Positions 35,380-44,906 of a DNA stretch of 64,000 nt are shown one piece after another (the stretch's first letter is position 1; each line of letters starts with the position of its first letter). Origin of the DNA: Arachidicoccus ginsenosidivorans (GTDB lineage: Bacteria > Bacteroidota > Bacteroidia > Chitinophagales > Chitinophagaceae); the NCBI RefSeq assembly GCF_007971385.1, contig NZ_CP042434.1:1240001-1304000 (forward strand). Reading direction: 5' to 3'. The notes under the pieces are model-generated. The model saw nothing but the letters and a program-made list of their open reading frames with translations, was not told the origin of the DNA and did no database searches. Made by a program: the position numbers and the translations under genes.

Positions 35380-38300
35380 CTAAAACTGCACATTCAGGCC
35401 GATGGTATATTTATGTGGTTGGGGATAAAGTCCTCCGGTATATACACCCAGAGAATTTACCAGTTCGGGGTCAGGCATGGTATTGTTTTTATTTTTTAGG
35501 ATCAAAACATTATCCATCATGACATATGCGTTTATTTTATCCACTTTTAATCTCTTGGTAACACTGGTAGGTAACTGATAATTCAACATTACATACTTGA
35601 TTTTGAAGTAACTCCCATCCACATTCCACATATCAGAGAAGGGCCAGAACTGATAAAAATAACCGCCAAATGGTGTAATAGACGGAAAGTCTGCCTTATA
35701 ATTTGGATCTTCTGCTTTTCCAGGAGTCCAATAATTTACATCACTTAAATCTGGAAGGCGGTTTTTAGCAAAATTGTTGATATTGCCGCCTATACCATCC
35801 ATTTGTTGCTGGAAAAAGGTATTGACAACGGTTCTTTTCCAGGTAAACACACTGGAAATCTGTAAAGAGAAATTTTTGTAAGTAATATCATTGGTAAATC
35901 CACCGGTAAATTTAGGATTCGGGTTACCGGCAGGCCTGCGGTCTCCATATTGATCGCCATTGTCCTCTCCGACCCATACATCCCCATCTCCATTAATATC
36001 TTCCCAAATAGGATAACCAGGTTTGACTGGGTAATAACCTTTATAGTAAGTGATAACTTTACCGGTTAATGGATTAAAAGGGATTTCATCCTGATGGTTG
36101 TATACGCCAGCATAATGCATTTGATACAATTCGTAAATAGGTTGCCCTACCTCGAAGATGCGGTCGATACCATAACCATCTTTAATGGTCATGATTCGGT
36201 TATTATTGGGCAGCTTGGCAATCGCATTCTTATTATAGGTGAATACGAGTTGGGAATTCCACTGCACCTTACTGTTTGGGGAAAGATTGCGGGTATTTAT
36301 GGATATATCTAAACCTCTATTATCGACCCAGAGATCTTTCGCATTAAAGCTGATCGAATTGAACCCTGTGAAAAAAGGAAGGGTAAAGTCATAATAATCA
36401 TCTTTGGACAGTTTGTCATAAATATCAGCAGTAATGGAGATCCGGCTATTGAATAAACGCAGATCAATACCAATATTTTTTTGTTCCGTCCTGGTCCAGG
36501 TCAAATCATTTTTGGTCAGCCCATTATTAAAGTTAGGCTGAATGGCCTGTTGTCCATCGTAAGTACCTGAGACATCATAAGAATTATAGGGTGCATAGAA
36601 ATCGGGAGACTGAGAACCAGCGATCCCCCAGCTGCCTCTTAATTTTAAGAAACTAACAATGCTTTTGGCGCCTTGCATAAAGCTTTCATCTGAAATAATC
36701 CAGCCGGCTCCAATGGCAGGAAAATAGCCCCATTTTGAATTGGCACCAAATCTGGAAGAAGCGTCTCCTCTGTAGGATAGATACAATAAATACCGGCTAT
36801 TATAATCATATTGCACCTGCCCTACAAGAGACAACATCGCATCTTTCTTATAATAGGAATAGCCCCCTAAATCCGATTGCGGAATACCGCTAACGACTTT
36901 GATGTCATTGGTAGGTGTATTGTAACCATAAATCTGATTGCCCTTGGAAACATCTGAGGTATATTGCTGGGAAAGGGTTACCGCAAAATTATGTTTATTG
37001 CCATTTTTGGTATCCAGGGTTTTTATAAAGTTCAATCCGTTATTTAAAAAATAGGTAGCAAATGTTCCATGATCGGATTCTGCATAGGATTCGGTAGCAG
37101 AACCTCCTTGTAAAATAGCGACTTCATCCAGATTAGACGGTTCAAAATAATCTCTGTCGGAGGTACTGATATTGGCAGAACCCTGGAAAGAATACTTCAA
37201 AAATGGAAAGATGTCATAATTCAGATTAAAACTTACATTGTAGGCGTCGTTAATATTCTTATTTCTGATCTTACTATAAAGGCCTGTATAATTGGACGAA
37301 TCAAACCCATTGAGTAAATAGAAAGAGGAAGGCTGAGAAGCACCAGAGAAGGGGGTATTTTCATCACTCAGATAATACTTCATCCCCCTTTGCCTGTCTC
37401 CTTTAGATAAGCCTATGATCAGAGAAGTATTAAGCTTGGGGCTGATTTTAAAATTAAAATTGCCTCTGATGGAATAGCGCTGATAGCCAAACTGTTTTAT
37501 GACGCCGGTTTCGTTGTAATAGTTCATACTGACCCGGTAGTTTACAGCATCTGTCGCCGCTGATACCGTTGCATCAATATTATTAATCGTACCATTCTGA
37601 TAGAAGAGCCCCTGCCAGTCGGTAGCATTATTAAAATAAGGATTCAGGCTATCTGTGAGTAATTGTGGTAACCCGTCTAACTGATCCGGAGAAGTAATAT
37701 ATTGATTAATGATCGCCAATTTGGCCTGCCTTTCTTCAGAACCGGTATAGGTTTTTAACAAATCGGGCCGCTGCGTTATCCCTGTATATGCGTTGATCCT
37801 AAACTGCGGTGTCTTAGAAGTTCCTTTTCTTGTTTTAATATAAATGACACCATTTGCACCTTTTGAGCCCCAGGCAGCGGTGGCAGCCGCATCCTTTTGA
37901 ACGTCCACGGATTCTATATCGTTAATATTGATACCTGCCAGATAGTTGGTCCCGGTTGCATCGATATTATTCGAAATATCCTCTGGATTGGTCGGTACTC
38001 CATCAATCACATATAAAGGGCCCGACATTGCCTGTGCCTGCGCCACGCTATTATCCCCAATATTTGTATTGATTCTGGAGTTTCCTCTGACAACAACCGT
38101 AGGGGCGACACCGGGCTCGCCGCTGTATACCTGCACATTCAGGCCAGCAACCCGTCCCTGAAGTAATGCATCTACACTGGGAGATGGAAGGTTTTCAATT
38201 TCATCTCCAGAAACGGTGGATAATGCGGCTGTAGTGGTTCTCTTGGACTGAACCTGGGTGCCAATAACAACTACATCGCTCAGGTCAGATTGTTGGCTAG

Positions 38301-38577
38301 CATGCAGGGTAACTTTTAATTGCGCCGCTGCCGCTATTTTTTCAGTTTTGTAGCCAATAAAACTAAAGGTCAGCTCTGCGCCTTGCTTTTTGACTGTGAG
38401 CGTAAATGTTCCATCTTCGCGTGTCAATGTTCCATTCCTGCTGGATTCTTTTACAGTAACGCCCGCAATAGGTGCACCGGAGGAATCAACAACCTCGCCT
38501 GCCACTGGAAATCCTTGCTGAGCATAACTGAGTGAAACATAGAAAGCACACAACACAAGAAATAAGAATTTCTTCAT
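35380..38577 (-). CDS. SusC/RagA TonB-dependent outer-membrane transporter
   Basis: 1,065 residues. Signal peptide to SLSYAQQG, a CarboxypepD-regulatory-like domain (FPVAGEVVDSSGAPIAGVTV), the plug domain with LPSPSVDALLQGRVAGLNVQ and PLYVIDGVPTNPEDI, then a 22-strand-type barrel ending YTIGLNVQF. It imports a ligand captured by SusD, driven by TonB. Full-length and intact. First gene of the operon; no ECF sigma/anti-sigma pair is nearby, so regulation is not of the usual FecIR type here. Confidence 0.95.
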   Translation of the reverse strand: MKKFLFLVLCAFYVSLSYAQQGFPVAGEVVDSSGAPIAGVTVKESSRNGTLTREDGTFTLTVKKQGAELTFSFIGYKTEKIAAAAQLKVTLHASQQSDLSDVVVIGTQVQSKRTTTAALSTVSGDEIENLPSPSVDALLQGRVAGLNVQVYSGEPGVAPTVVVRGNSRINTNIGDNSVAQAQAMSGPLYVIDGVPTNPEDISNNIDATGTNYLAGININDIESVDVQKDAAATAAWGSKGANGVIYIKTRKGTSKTPQFRINAYTGITQRPDLLKTYTGSEERQAKLAIINQYITSPDQLDGLPQLLTDSLNPYFNNATDWQGLFYQNGTINNIDATVSAATDAVNYRVSMNYYNETGVIKQFGYQRYSIRGNFNFKISPKLNTSLIIGLSKGDRQRGMKYYLSDENTPFSGASQPSSFYLLNGFDSSNYTGLYSKIRNKNINDAYNVSFNLNYDIFPFLKYSFQGSANISTSDRDYFEPSNLDEVAILQGGSATESYAESDHGTFATYFLNNGLNFIKTLDTKNGNKHNFAVTLSQQYTSDVSKGNQIYGYNTPTNDIKVVSGIPQSDLGGYSYYKKDAMLSLVGQVQYDYNSRYLLYLSYRGDASSRFGANSKWGYFPAIGAGWIISDESFMQGAKSIVSFLKLRGSWGIAGSQSPDFYAPYNSYDVSGTYDGQQAIQPNFNNGLTKNDLTWTRTEQKNIGIDLRLFNSRISITADIYDKLSKDDYYDFTLPFFTGFNSISFNAKDLWVDNRGLDISINTRNLSPNSKVQWNSQLVFTYNKNAIAKLPNNNRIMTIKDGYGIDRIFEVGQPIYELYQMHYAGVYNHQDEIPFNPLTGKVITYYKGYYPVKPGYPIWEDINGDGDVWVGEDNGDQYGDRRPAGNPNPKFTGGFTNDITYKNFSLQISSVFTWKRTVVNTFFQQQMDGIGGNINNFAKNRLPDLSDVNYWTPGKAEDPNYKADFPSITPFGGYFYQFWPFSDMWNVDGSYFKIKYVMLNYQLPTSVTKRLKVDKINAYVMMDNVLILKNKNNTMPDPELVNSLGVYTGGLYPQPHKYTIGLNVQF

Positions 38578-38985
38578 GAATTAGCTTTTTTTAGGTGTTT
38601 TAAAATAAAATTGGTTAACAATGACCATTTAGCCTAGCAGCCACATGATCCTAAACAAAGGAAGGGATGTTTTTTTGTTTTTTTAAACAATCGCAAACAA
38701 TTACATACCTAAATAGTTCATTTTCAAATCATCAAACGTTTGCACAAATTTTTTGATAAAATGATTTCACTTAAATTTTTGTTACAACAACTAAAAAATA
38801 AGACTTATACAACAGCAGCAATACATTGAACTGCCACATAAAACAGCATAGAAGCAATCGCTTTAATCACAAAAGATACATAGAAGCCTATAGGTGACCC
38901 GATTTTAAATACTTGTCACCCATTGGAAAATAAATAAGACAAAAAATCTCACAACAAATGAATAGCCGTTAATTGTAGTGTACAA
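38578..38985. other. Upstream region of susC
   Basis: 408 bases without a gene, AT-rich. It contains a perfect 10-base palindrome CAAACGTTTG at 38734-38743, a possible regulator site. No perfect TAnnTTTG in the susC direction is seen. Confidence 0.4.
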
Positions 38986-39480
38986 TTATCTGATTAAATG
39001 GTTTTTGGGATAGTCAAAAAACCAAAATGCTTTTTTGCCATTTTTAAAATCAGCCCAGTGTTCAATATCGGCTTTTACCCCGTAGATACCACAGGTAGGC
39101 ACTACATCTACCCTTACTTTGGTCAACTTATTGACAAAATCAGTAAGGCCGGTATTGTGCGAGAATAATGCAACGGATTTATAATTATCGGGTAAGGATT
39201 GTACGACTTCAAAAAAGTTTTTAACATTGGCCTGATATAGCCTGGAATCTTTAATTACAGGTACTGCTTTAAAGACCTGGGCAAAATAGGCACAGGTAGC
39301 ATAGGCTCTATTGGCATCGCTTGACACTAGAGCATCAAGCGCAATTTCTTTTTTAAAGATTTCTGCAGCCATAAATGGCGCATCTCTTTTGCCCCTGTCA
39401 TTGAGGGGTCTGTCAAAATCATCTTCCCAAGGATTCTGCCAACTGCTTTTTGCATGACGGATAATGAGTAGTTCTTTCAT
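38986..39480 (-). CDS. sixA: SixA-type histidine phosphatase
   Basis: 164 residues. Phosphoglycerate-mutase-like fold: RHAKSSWQNPWEDDFDRPLN with the catalytic RHA motif, DALVSSDANRAYATC, and the second His in ALFSHNTGLTDFVNKL. SixA removes phosphate from phosphohistidine proteins. Own promoter at 39506-39537. Confidence 0.88.
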   Translation of the reverse strand: MKELLIIRHAKSSWQNPWEDDFDRPLNDRGKRDAPFMAAEIFKKEIALDALVSSDANRAYATCAYFAQVFKAVPVIKDSRLYQANVKNFFEVVQSLPDNYKSVALFSHNTGLTDFVNKLTKVRVDVVPTCGIYGVKADIEHWADFKNGKKAFWFFDYPKNHLIR

Positions 39481-39505
39481 TGAAGGTGGCCTTTTAACTG
39501 CCTAA

Positions 39506-39537
39506 CAAATATACATTTTGGAAGTTAACCACCCAAA
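39506..39537 (-). promoter_or_regulatory. Promoter of sixA
   Basis: Minus strand: TTTG (39537-39534), 20-base spacer, TATATTTG (39513-39506). Exact -33/-7 pair, 26 bases before the sixA ATG. Confidence 0.75.
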
Positions 39538-39566
39538 TAGCGCTGGGGATAATTCTAATTTTTTCG

Positions 39567-39574
39567 TAGGTTTG
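39567..39574 (+). promoter_or_regulatory. Promoter -7 element for pncB
   Basis: TAGGTTTG, perfect TAnnTTTG, ending five bases before the ATG at 39579, so the mRNA should be leaderless or nearly so. Confidence 0.5.
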
Positions 39575-39578
39575 ATTT

Positions 39579-40794
39579 ATGGAAACATCCACCCCTTAAT
39601 ACGACTGAGCTCCATCCTGGACAATGATTTTTATAAATTTACCATGCAATGCGCTGTGGTAAGCCTTTTTGCCGATGTAAAGGCAAAATATAAATTTATC
39701 AACCGTGGTGAGCACCATTTTCCACCGGGATTTGGGGAAGCGCTGCGTAAATGTGTAGACGCCATGTCTGAACTCAGGTTACAGCCTGAAGAAAAAGCCT
39801 ACCTTTTTAAGACCTGCCCCTATCTTAGCCCGGCTTATATTGATTTTCTGGCAGGATATAAATATCACCCTAAGGAGGTACATATTGAGCAAAACGGCTC
39901 ATCACTTGAGGTGACTATTGAAGGCTATTGGTTCAGAACAATCTTATGGGAAGTACCACTATTATCCTTAATCAGCGAACTTTTTTATATTACTACCGGT
40001 CAAAAACGAATAGACGACAAAGAGATTGAAAGGCGCACTGAGGAAAAAATCCGCTTATTTAATCAGCTTGGGGTAACCGTGGCCGATTTTGGAACGCGCA
40101 GAAGACACTCTTTTGCAGTCCATCAATTAATAGCGGCTACGCTGAAAAAATTTCACGGAAACAGTTATATCGGTACCAGCAATGTACATCTGGCCAGAAT
40201 AACAGGCGTAAAGCCTATTGGCACGCATGCCCATGAATGGTTTATGTTTCATGGAGCCTATTATGGTTTTAAGATGGCCGGAGGCCTGGGGCTGGAAAAC
40301 TGGGCCACTGTATTTCAGGGTGACCTGGGGTGGCATTATCGGATACCTATACCACAGATATTTTCTTTAAGCAGTTCAATAAAAAACTCTCAAAATTATT
40401 TGACGGTGTCCGCCATGATTCTGGTGACCCGGTTTTATTTGCGGAAAAAACGATTGCCCATTATAAAAATCTGGGTATCAATCCACTTCACAAATTTATT
40501 ATCTTCTCTGATGGCTTAAATCCAGAAAAAGTTGCCCATATTGCCCAGTCTACTAAAGGACGAATTGGCATTTCCTTTGGAATTGGGACCAATTTAACCA
40601 ATGATGTCGGATTGGAACCCATGAATATTGTCATTAAACTCTCCTCCATCCAGGTAGGCGAAAATCTCCCAATTGCTACCATAAAATTGTCTGATGAAAA
40701 AGGTAAATATACAGGGGATCCTGCCATGATCGAACTTGCACAAAAAATACTCGGTATTGCTCCAACGCAAAATTCAGATGAGGTAGGTAGGTAG
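39579..40794 (+). CDS. pncB: Nicotinate phosphoribosyltransferase, two apparent frameshifts
   Basis: 405 residues after repair. Converts nicotinate and PRPP to nicotinate mononucleotide in NAD salvage. Motifs: SSILDNDFYKFTMQCAVV, FGTRRRHSFAVHQLIAATL, GTSNVHLARITGVKPIGTHA, KLFDGVRHDSGDP, ISFGIGTNLTND. At the 5' end the ATG reads METSTP then stops; one more C in the run 39592-39595 joins it to LIRLSSILDNDFYKF. In the middle, the G4 run 40327-40330 needs one more G to give GDLGVALSDTYTTDIFF. Both breaks look like consensus errors. The stop falls inside a GGTA repeat. Confidence 0.9.
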
Positions 40795-40801
40795 GTAGGT
40801 A
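40782..40801 (+). repeat. GGTA tetranucleotide repeat, five copies
   Basis: (GGTA)5 spans the pncB stop codon (TAG at 40792). Copy-number change would alter the last few residues only. Confidence 0.85.
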
Positions 40802-40931
40802 ACTAGTCACGATGGCAACATATACAAATAATCATTAACATCATGTTCCGCAATATGTTATTACATTTGCCCACAACGATTCAGTTACTTTTTATTTTCA
40901 CTGGATCATTATTTTTAGCAGAACATACTAT

Positions 40932-41309
40932 ATGATACAAGACAAGAATTTTTTGATGCGCAGGTTAAAAGAGCTGGCCGCTATGCTCAATAAGCAAATC
41001 GGCTCTTTTCCGGACAATATACTCGGCATTACCCAAGCGGATATTGATCAACAGATTTATACGGCAACGTCGCTTTCTGTAGCCGATTTTTTAGCGCTGG
41101 ATGATCAAGGCCTCGAAGATACGATTGCAAAATACGGAGCGCAAGGCGCTCCCTTGATGCTGGATTTTCTGGGCAATCTTTTTTATTATCAGTTCCAGAT
41201 GTCAGGTGATAAGGCATATCTTAAAAAAGCGCAGGATTTTTATGCAAGGTTCCAACAAGAAAGCGGCACCTTTTCCATGGTTTATTTTCAACGGCTCCAA
41301 CAAAGTTAA
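40932..41309 (+). CDS. Small helical hypothetical protein
   Basis: 125 residues, all-helical composition: MIQDKNFLMRRLKELAAML, a middle DFLALDDQGLEDTIAKYG and DFYARFQQESGTFSMVYF. The ATG at 40932 gives the MIQDxNFLMR opening seen in short Bacteroidota proteins of unknown role. No motif that indicates a function. Confidence 0.65.
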   Translation: MIQDKNFLMRRLKELAAMLNKQIGSFPDNILGITQADIDQQIYTATSLSVADFLALDDQGLEDTIAKYGAQGAPLMLDFLGNLFYYQFQMSGDKAYLKKAQDFYARFQQESGTFSMVYFQRLQQS

Positions 41310-41437
41310 TTAGCAACTCCATCCTATTGAACTTACGATTAGCAGGTTAAAACAAAGGATTATTGTTTTGGATTTGTCTGTTATTCACTGCATTGCCTTT
41401 AGTTGGGAGTAATCCGGTTTAGCCACCAGATTCATTA

Positions 41438-42622
41438 CTATTGACCTTCCAAAGAACGTAACCACTGATAAAATGGACCAAAGGCCTGACGCCAGTATTT
41501 TTCCTCATGCACCCCTTGCGGATCCACTACCGTTTTTGTTACTATAGATGGATGGGACTTTAGCAGAAGGGTCATCTGGTCTAATCGTTGTTCTAAACTG
41601 TCCCCCTCTTTAGCGCCACCATAAAAATAAAAACCCGAGTGGTCTAAACTATTACCTGTGAGGGCTTTATCAGTGCTTTGATAAATTTCCGGCGCAATCC
41701 AAAATGAAGGGGAGAATATACCAGCCCTGCCGAAGATATCAGGATAAGTAAGCGCAATATAATAACTGATTAAACCACCCATTGAACTGCCACAGACTGC
41801 TGTGTGTCTTGCATCTGGTTTTGTTCGGTAGTGACTATCAATATACGGCTTAAGTGTTTTTGCCAAAAATGCAGCATATGCCTTGCCCTGCGCTTTCCCA
41901 AACTGCTTATTATTAAAGGGATTATATTCCTGCATCCTTTCATTTTCCCCGTTATCAATGGCCACAACAATACATTGCTGACTTTTGGGTAGACTGTTGA
42001 GATATTCATCAACGCCCCATTCCTGAGAAAAAGCGGTCGCCTCATCAAAAACATTTTGCCCATCCTGCATATACAAAACCGGGTAATGCCGCTCTGGCAT
42101 TTGCGCATAATCTTCAGGAAGGTATATCCAAATTCTTCTTTTTCTTTGTAATTCAGGCATTTCAAATGCACTATCTACAATCTTAACATTGTCGGCAGCG
42201 GTACTTCTAATAGGTGCTTTGGGAAAATTATCTGCCCAACCTTCCACCTTTAACCCTACCTGCATGACATTTCTGCCTGGCTGCTTTTCAACTTCCAGCG
42301 TCCTGTTGGCTATGGCACCACCTTCGTTATCTGTTTCTACTGTCTGCCAGTTCCCTCTGACCACCTTAAAAGCATGATCACCAACCAAGAGCTTTGTCTT
42401 CAGTATATAAATGCCCTTGCGGTTCCGTTTAAAAATAAAGTTGGTGTCTGCCGTATGCCAGCCGTTGAAATCACCTGCCAGGTATAATGAATCATTGGCA
42501 TGCGGCAATGTATCGCCTGGAAGCTGTAGCTCAAATAATACGGTCTGTCGGGCTTGTTTAGTCGGCATAAACGAAAGTAAACAAAATATAGTAATAAAAA
42601 ATAATAGAACCTGCGGTTTCAT
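41438..42622 (-). CDS. Exported alpha/beta-hydrolase esterase with N-terminal carbohydrate-binding-like domain
   Basis: 394 residues. Signal peptide (LLFFITIFCLLSFMPTKQA). Residues about 30-130 look like an E-set/CBM48-type domain (SLYLAGDFNGWHTADTNFIF). The esterase domain has RRIWIYLPEDYAQ, PVLYMQDGQNVFDEA, the nucleophile elbow CGSSMGG and a late His in DPQGVHEEKYW. Related to enterochelin/esterase-D-type hydrolases; it hydrolyses an unidentified ester. Intact. Confidence 0.87.
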   Translation of the reverse strand: MKPQVLLFFITIFCLLSFMPTKQARQTVLFELQLPGDTLPHANDSLYLAGDFNGWHTADTNFIFKRNRKGIYILKTKLLVGDHAFKVVRGNWQTVETDNEGGAIANRTLEVEKQPGRNVMQVGLKVEGWADNFPKAPIRSTAADNVKIVDSAFEMPELQRKRRIWIYLPEDYAQMPERHYPVLYMQDGQNVFDEATAFSQEWGVDEYLNSLPKSQQCIVVAIDNGENERMQEYNPFNNKQFGKAQGKAYAAFLAKTLKPYIDSHYRTKPDARHTAVCGSSMGGLISYYIALTYPDIFGRAGIFSPSFWIAPEIYQSTDKALTGNSLDHSGFYFYGGAKEGDSLEQRLDQMTLLLKSHPSIVTKTVVDPQGVHEEKYWRQAFGPFYQWLRSLEGQ

Positions 42623-42662
42623 CGGGGGAATAGATTTTTTATTTATGATGCTGACCTCCTAT

Positions 42663-43232
42663 TCAACTGCCACTGCCCCACCGATAGGTTTGCTGGTCCA
42701 GGCCAATCAGATCGATCAAGCGGTTTACAACTGTCATAGCTACCTGTTCAATCGTTAATGGCTGGCTATAATAGGATGGTGTCATTGGACAAATAATCCC
42801 ACCTGCTAGTGTTACGGCTTCCATATTACGAATATGAATCAGATTATAAGGGGTTTCCCGAACGCCTAAAATTAAATTTCTGCGCTCTTTTAGCATTACA
42901 TCTGCAGCTCTAGTAACCAAATCATCACTGATACCTCCAGCGATCCTGCCTAAAGTCCCCATGCTGCAAGGCACTATCAGCATATCTGTAAACCTGGCAG
43001 AACCGGATGCAAATGGCGCATTAAAATCATATTTGTCATAATAATGCACAGGATAATTGGCATAATCCTTACTGCCAAGTTCTGTTTCCCAGACAGTCCT
43101 GGCATTCTTACTCATCACTATGGCCAATTCAGTCCATTGACTTTTAAGCTCCAGTAAACTTTCAATCAAAAGCCTGGCGTAGATGGCGCCGCTGGCTCCC
43201 GTAATTGCAAGTGCTATTTTTTTGTCCATCAT
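42663..43232 (-). CDS. ubiX: Flavin prenyltransferase UbiX
   Basis: 189 residues from ATG 43232. KKIALAITGASGAIYARLL (FMN-binding GASG), DMLIVPCSMGTLGRIAGGIS, RRNLILGVRETPYNLIHIRN and GGIICPMTPSYYSQP are diagnostic. It makes prenylated FMN, the cofactor of UbiD-type decarboxylases. The Met at 43232 is preferred over the frame start at 43274 because the conserved core begins immediately after it. Confidence 0.93.
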   Translation of the reverse strand: MMDKKIALAITGASGAIYARLLIESLLELKSQWTELAIVMSKNARTVWETELGSKDYANYPVHYYDKYDFNAPFASGSARFTDMLIVPCSMGTLGRIAGGISDDLVTRAADVMLKERRNLILGVRETPYNLIHIRNMEAVTLAGGIICPMTPSYYSQPLTIEQVAMTVVNRLIDLIGLDQQTYRWGSGS

Positions 43233-43374
43233 ATTACTATGCAAGTTAACTAACCTCTGTGAATTTGGTCTCAATTGCTGTCTATTTTGCTATTTTCCAG
43301 CGTAAGGATCGGCCCCGGCGCTATAATTTCCATCAATTAGCGCACAAAGTGCCCTTAAAACATACATTTAGCTG

Positions 43375-43382
43375 TACCTTTG
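43375..43382 (+). promoter_or_regulatory. Promoter -7 element for the DUF3109 gene
   Basis: TACCTTTG, perfect TAnnTTTG, 20 bases before the ATG at 43403. Confidence 0.5.
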
Positions 43383-43402
43383 CCCCTAGAAGAAATAATG
43401 GC

Positions 43403-43990
43403 ATGATTGTAATTGATAATATATTAGTCAGTGATGATGTACTTAGTGAACAATTTGTTTGTGATCTAAGTAAATGTAAAGGAGGCTGTTGTGAAGATGG
43501 TGATGCCGGCGCGCCCCTTATGGATAGTGAACTTGAAGAATTGCAGCAAAATTTTGAGGCCATCAAGCCCTATCTTACCGCTGAAGGTCTGGCAGAAATA
43601 GAAAAACAAGGCAAATATGTTTATGATAAGTTTTTCGGCTGGGTGACGCCAACTATTAATAATGCAATCTGCGCTTATGGCTACCGGGACGAACAAGGCA
43701 TTGTCAAGTGTGGTATTGAGCAAGCCTATAATGATGGTAAACTGGGCTGGAAAAAGCCAGTTAGCTGCCATCTTTTCCCGATTAAAACAGAAAAAAGCAG
43801 GCTAGATAAAGACCTGGAATTTGTGAACTACGTCCCAAGAGAAGATCTCTGCAAGGCTGCCTGTAAATTAGGAAAAAAATTAAAAGTCCCAGTTTATAAA
43901 TTTTTAAAGGAAGCTATCATCCGAAAATACGGCCCTGAATTTTACGAAAGCCTGGAGGCCACAGCCGCACACATGCAGCAAAATAAATAA
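43403..43990 (+). CDS. DUF3109 family protein (Cys-rich)
   Basis: 195 residues from ATG 43403, where MIVIDNILVSDDVLSEQFVC begins. The Cys cluster CDLSKCKGGCCEDGDAGAPL and further Cys (CAYGYRD..VKCGIE, SCHLFPI, CKAACKLG) are the hallmark; the pattern resembles YkgJ-type metal-chelating domains. Function unknown. It is followed by the trmH-like gene 55 bases later. Confidence 0.88.
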   Translation: MIVIDNILVSDDVLSEQFVCDLSKCKGGCCEDGDAGAPLMDSELEELQQNFEAIKPYLTAEGLAEIEKQGKYVYDKFFGWVTPTINNAICAYGYRDEQGIVKCGIEQAYNDGKLGWKKPVSCHLFPIKTEKSRLDKDLEFVNYVPREDLCKAACKLGKKLKVPVYKFLKEAIIRKYGPEFYESLEATAAHMQQNK

Positions 43991-44045
43991 GGGTTCTTAA
44001 TGCCCCACCTAAGGAAATAGACCAAATAGATTTAGAAGAAAGCAC

Positions 44046-44639
44046 ATGACGCCTGAAAGAAAAGAAAAATTGCAACGCGTATTAAGTAATAGGCAGTTTG
44101 ATCTGACGGTTATTTTTGAAAATGTCCAGGATCCACATAATATTGCGGCAGTCCTTCGTACCTGTGAATCAGCAGGTATCCAGGAGGTCCATATTTTAAA
44201 TCACACAATTGCTCCTCATCCGAAGTTTGGTGACTCACTTGGCTTTAGAAGTTCCAGTAGCGCCTGGAAATGGTTGACACTGCATTACCATGACAATCTA
44301 CAGGCATGTGTAAGTCAGGTAAGGGCTGAAGGCTTTAAACTGATGGCTACTGCCTTAAATGAAAAGGCGGTTGATCTTTATTCTATTGATTTTACGGAGC
44401 CACTGGCCCTGGTATTTGGAAATGAAAAAAAAGGTGTTTCCCCTGAAATGCTTGCCTTATGTGATGGCAATTTTCTCATTCCACAAATGGGTATCATCCA
44501 ATCGCTCAATATATCCGTTGCCTGTGCCATTTGTTTATATGAGGCGTTTCGTCAAAAATATACAAAAGGGCATTATGAGCGAAATAATTCCAAAAATCCA
44601 AAATACAGAGATGTCGCCAACCAATGGGGGTTAGAATAA
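44046..44639 (+). CDS. SpoU/TrmH-family RNA 2'-O-methyltransferase
   Basis: 197 residues. SPOUT knot motifs: FENVQDPHNIAAVLRTCESA (motif 1), LALVFGNEKKGVSPEMLALC (motif 2) and FLIPQMGIIQSLNISVACAI (motif 3). Matches tRNA guanosine-18 2'-O-methyltransferase (TrmH) best. Probably co-transcribed with the DUF3109 gene. Confidence 0.88.
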   Translation: MTPERKEKLQRVLSNRQFDLTVIFENVQDPHNIAAVLRTCESAGIQEVHILNHTIAPHPKFGDSLGFRSSSSAWKWLTLHYHDNLQACVSQVRAEGFKLMATALNEKAVDLYSIDFTEPLALVFGNEKKGVSPEMLALCDGNFLIPQMGIIQSLNISVACAICLYEAFRQKYTKGHYERNNSKNPKYRDVANQWGLE

Positions 44640-44906
44640 CCTCAATAATATATATGTGGTTATCCTTGCAACTCCACACAGTAAACTGTAATTGTGCCCC
44701 AAATCCGTCCCCAAATCCTAGTGCTAAATAATCTGCTAACTCTTAGGGAGTCTTTCGCATTTTTTGTAGAAACCTACCTAAAGACCCTGAAAACTTCCGG
44801 ATCATGGCATGGCCGATTCATACAATTCATACAAAACACTATTGGCGTTAACACCATATGAATGCCACTAAAAAGGCCTTTGCATCTACCTGAACAAAGC
44901 ATATTT

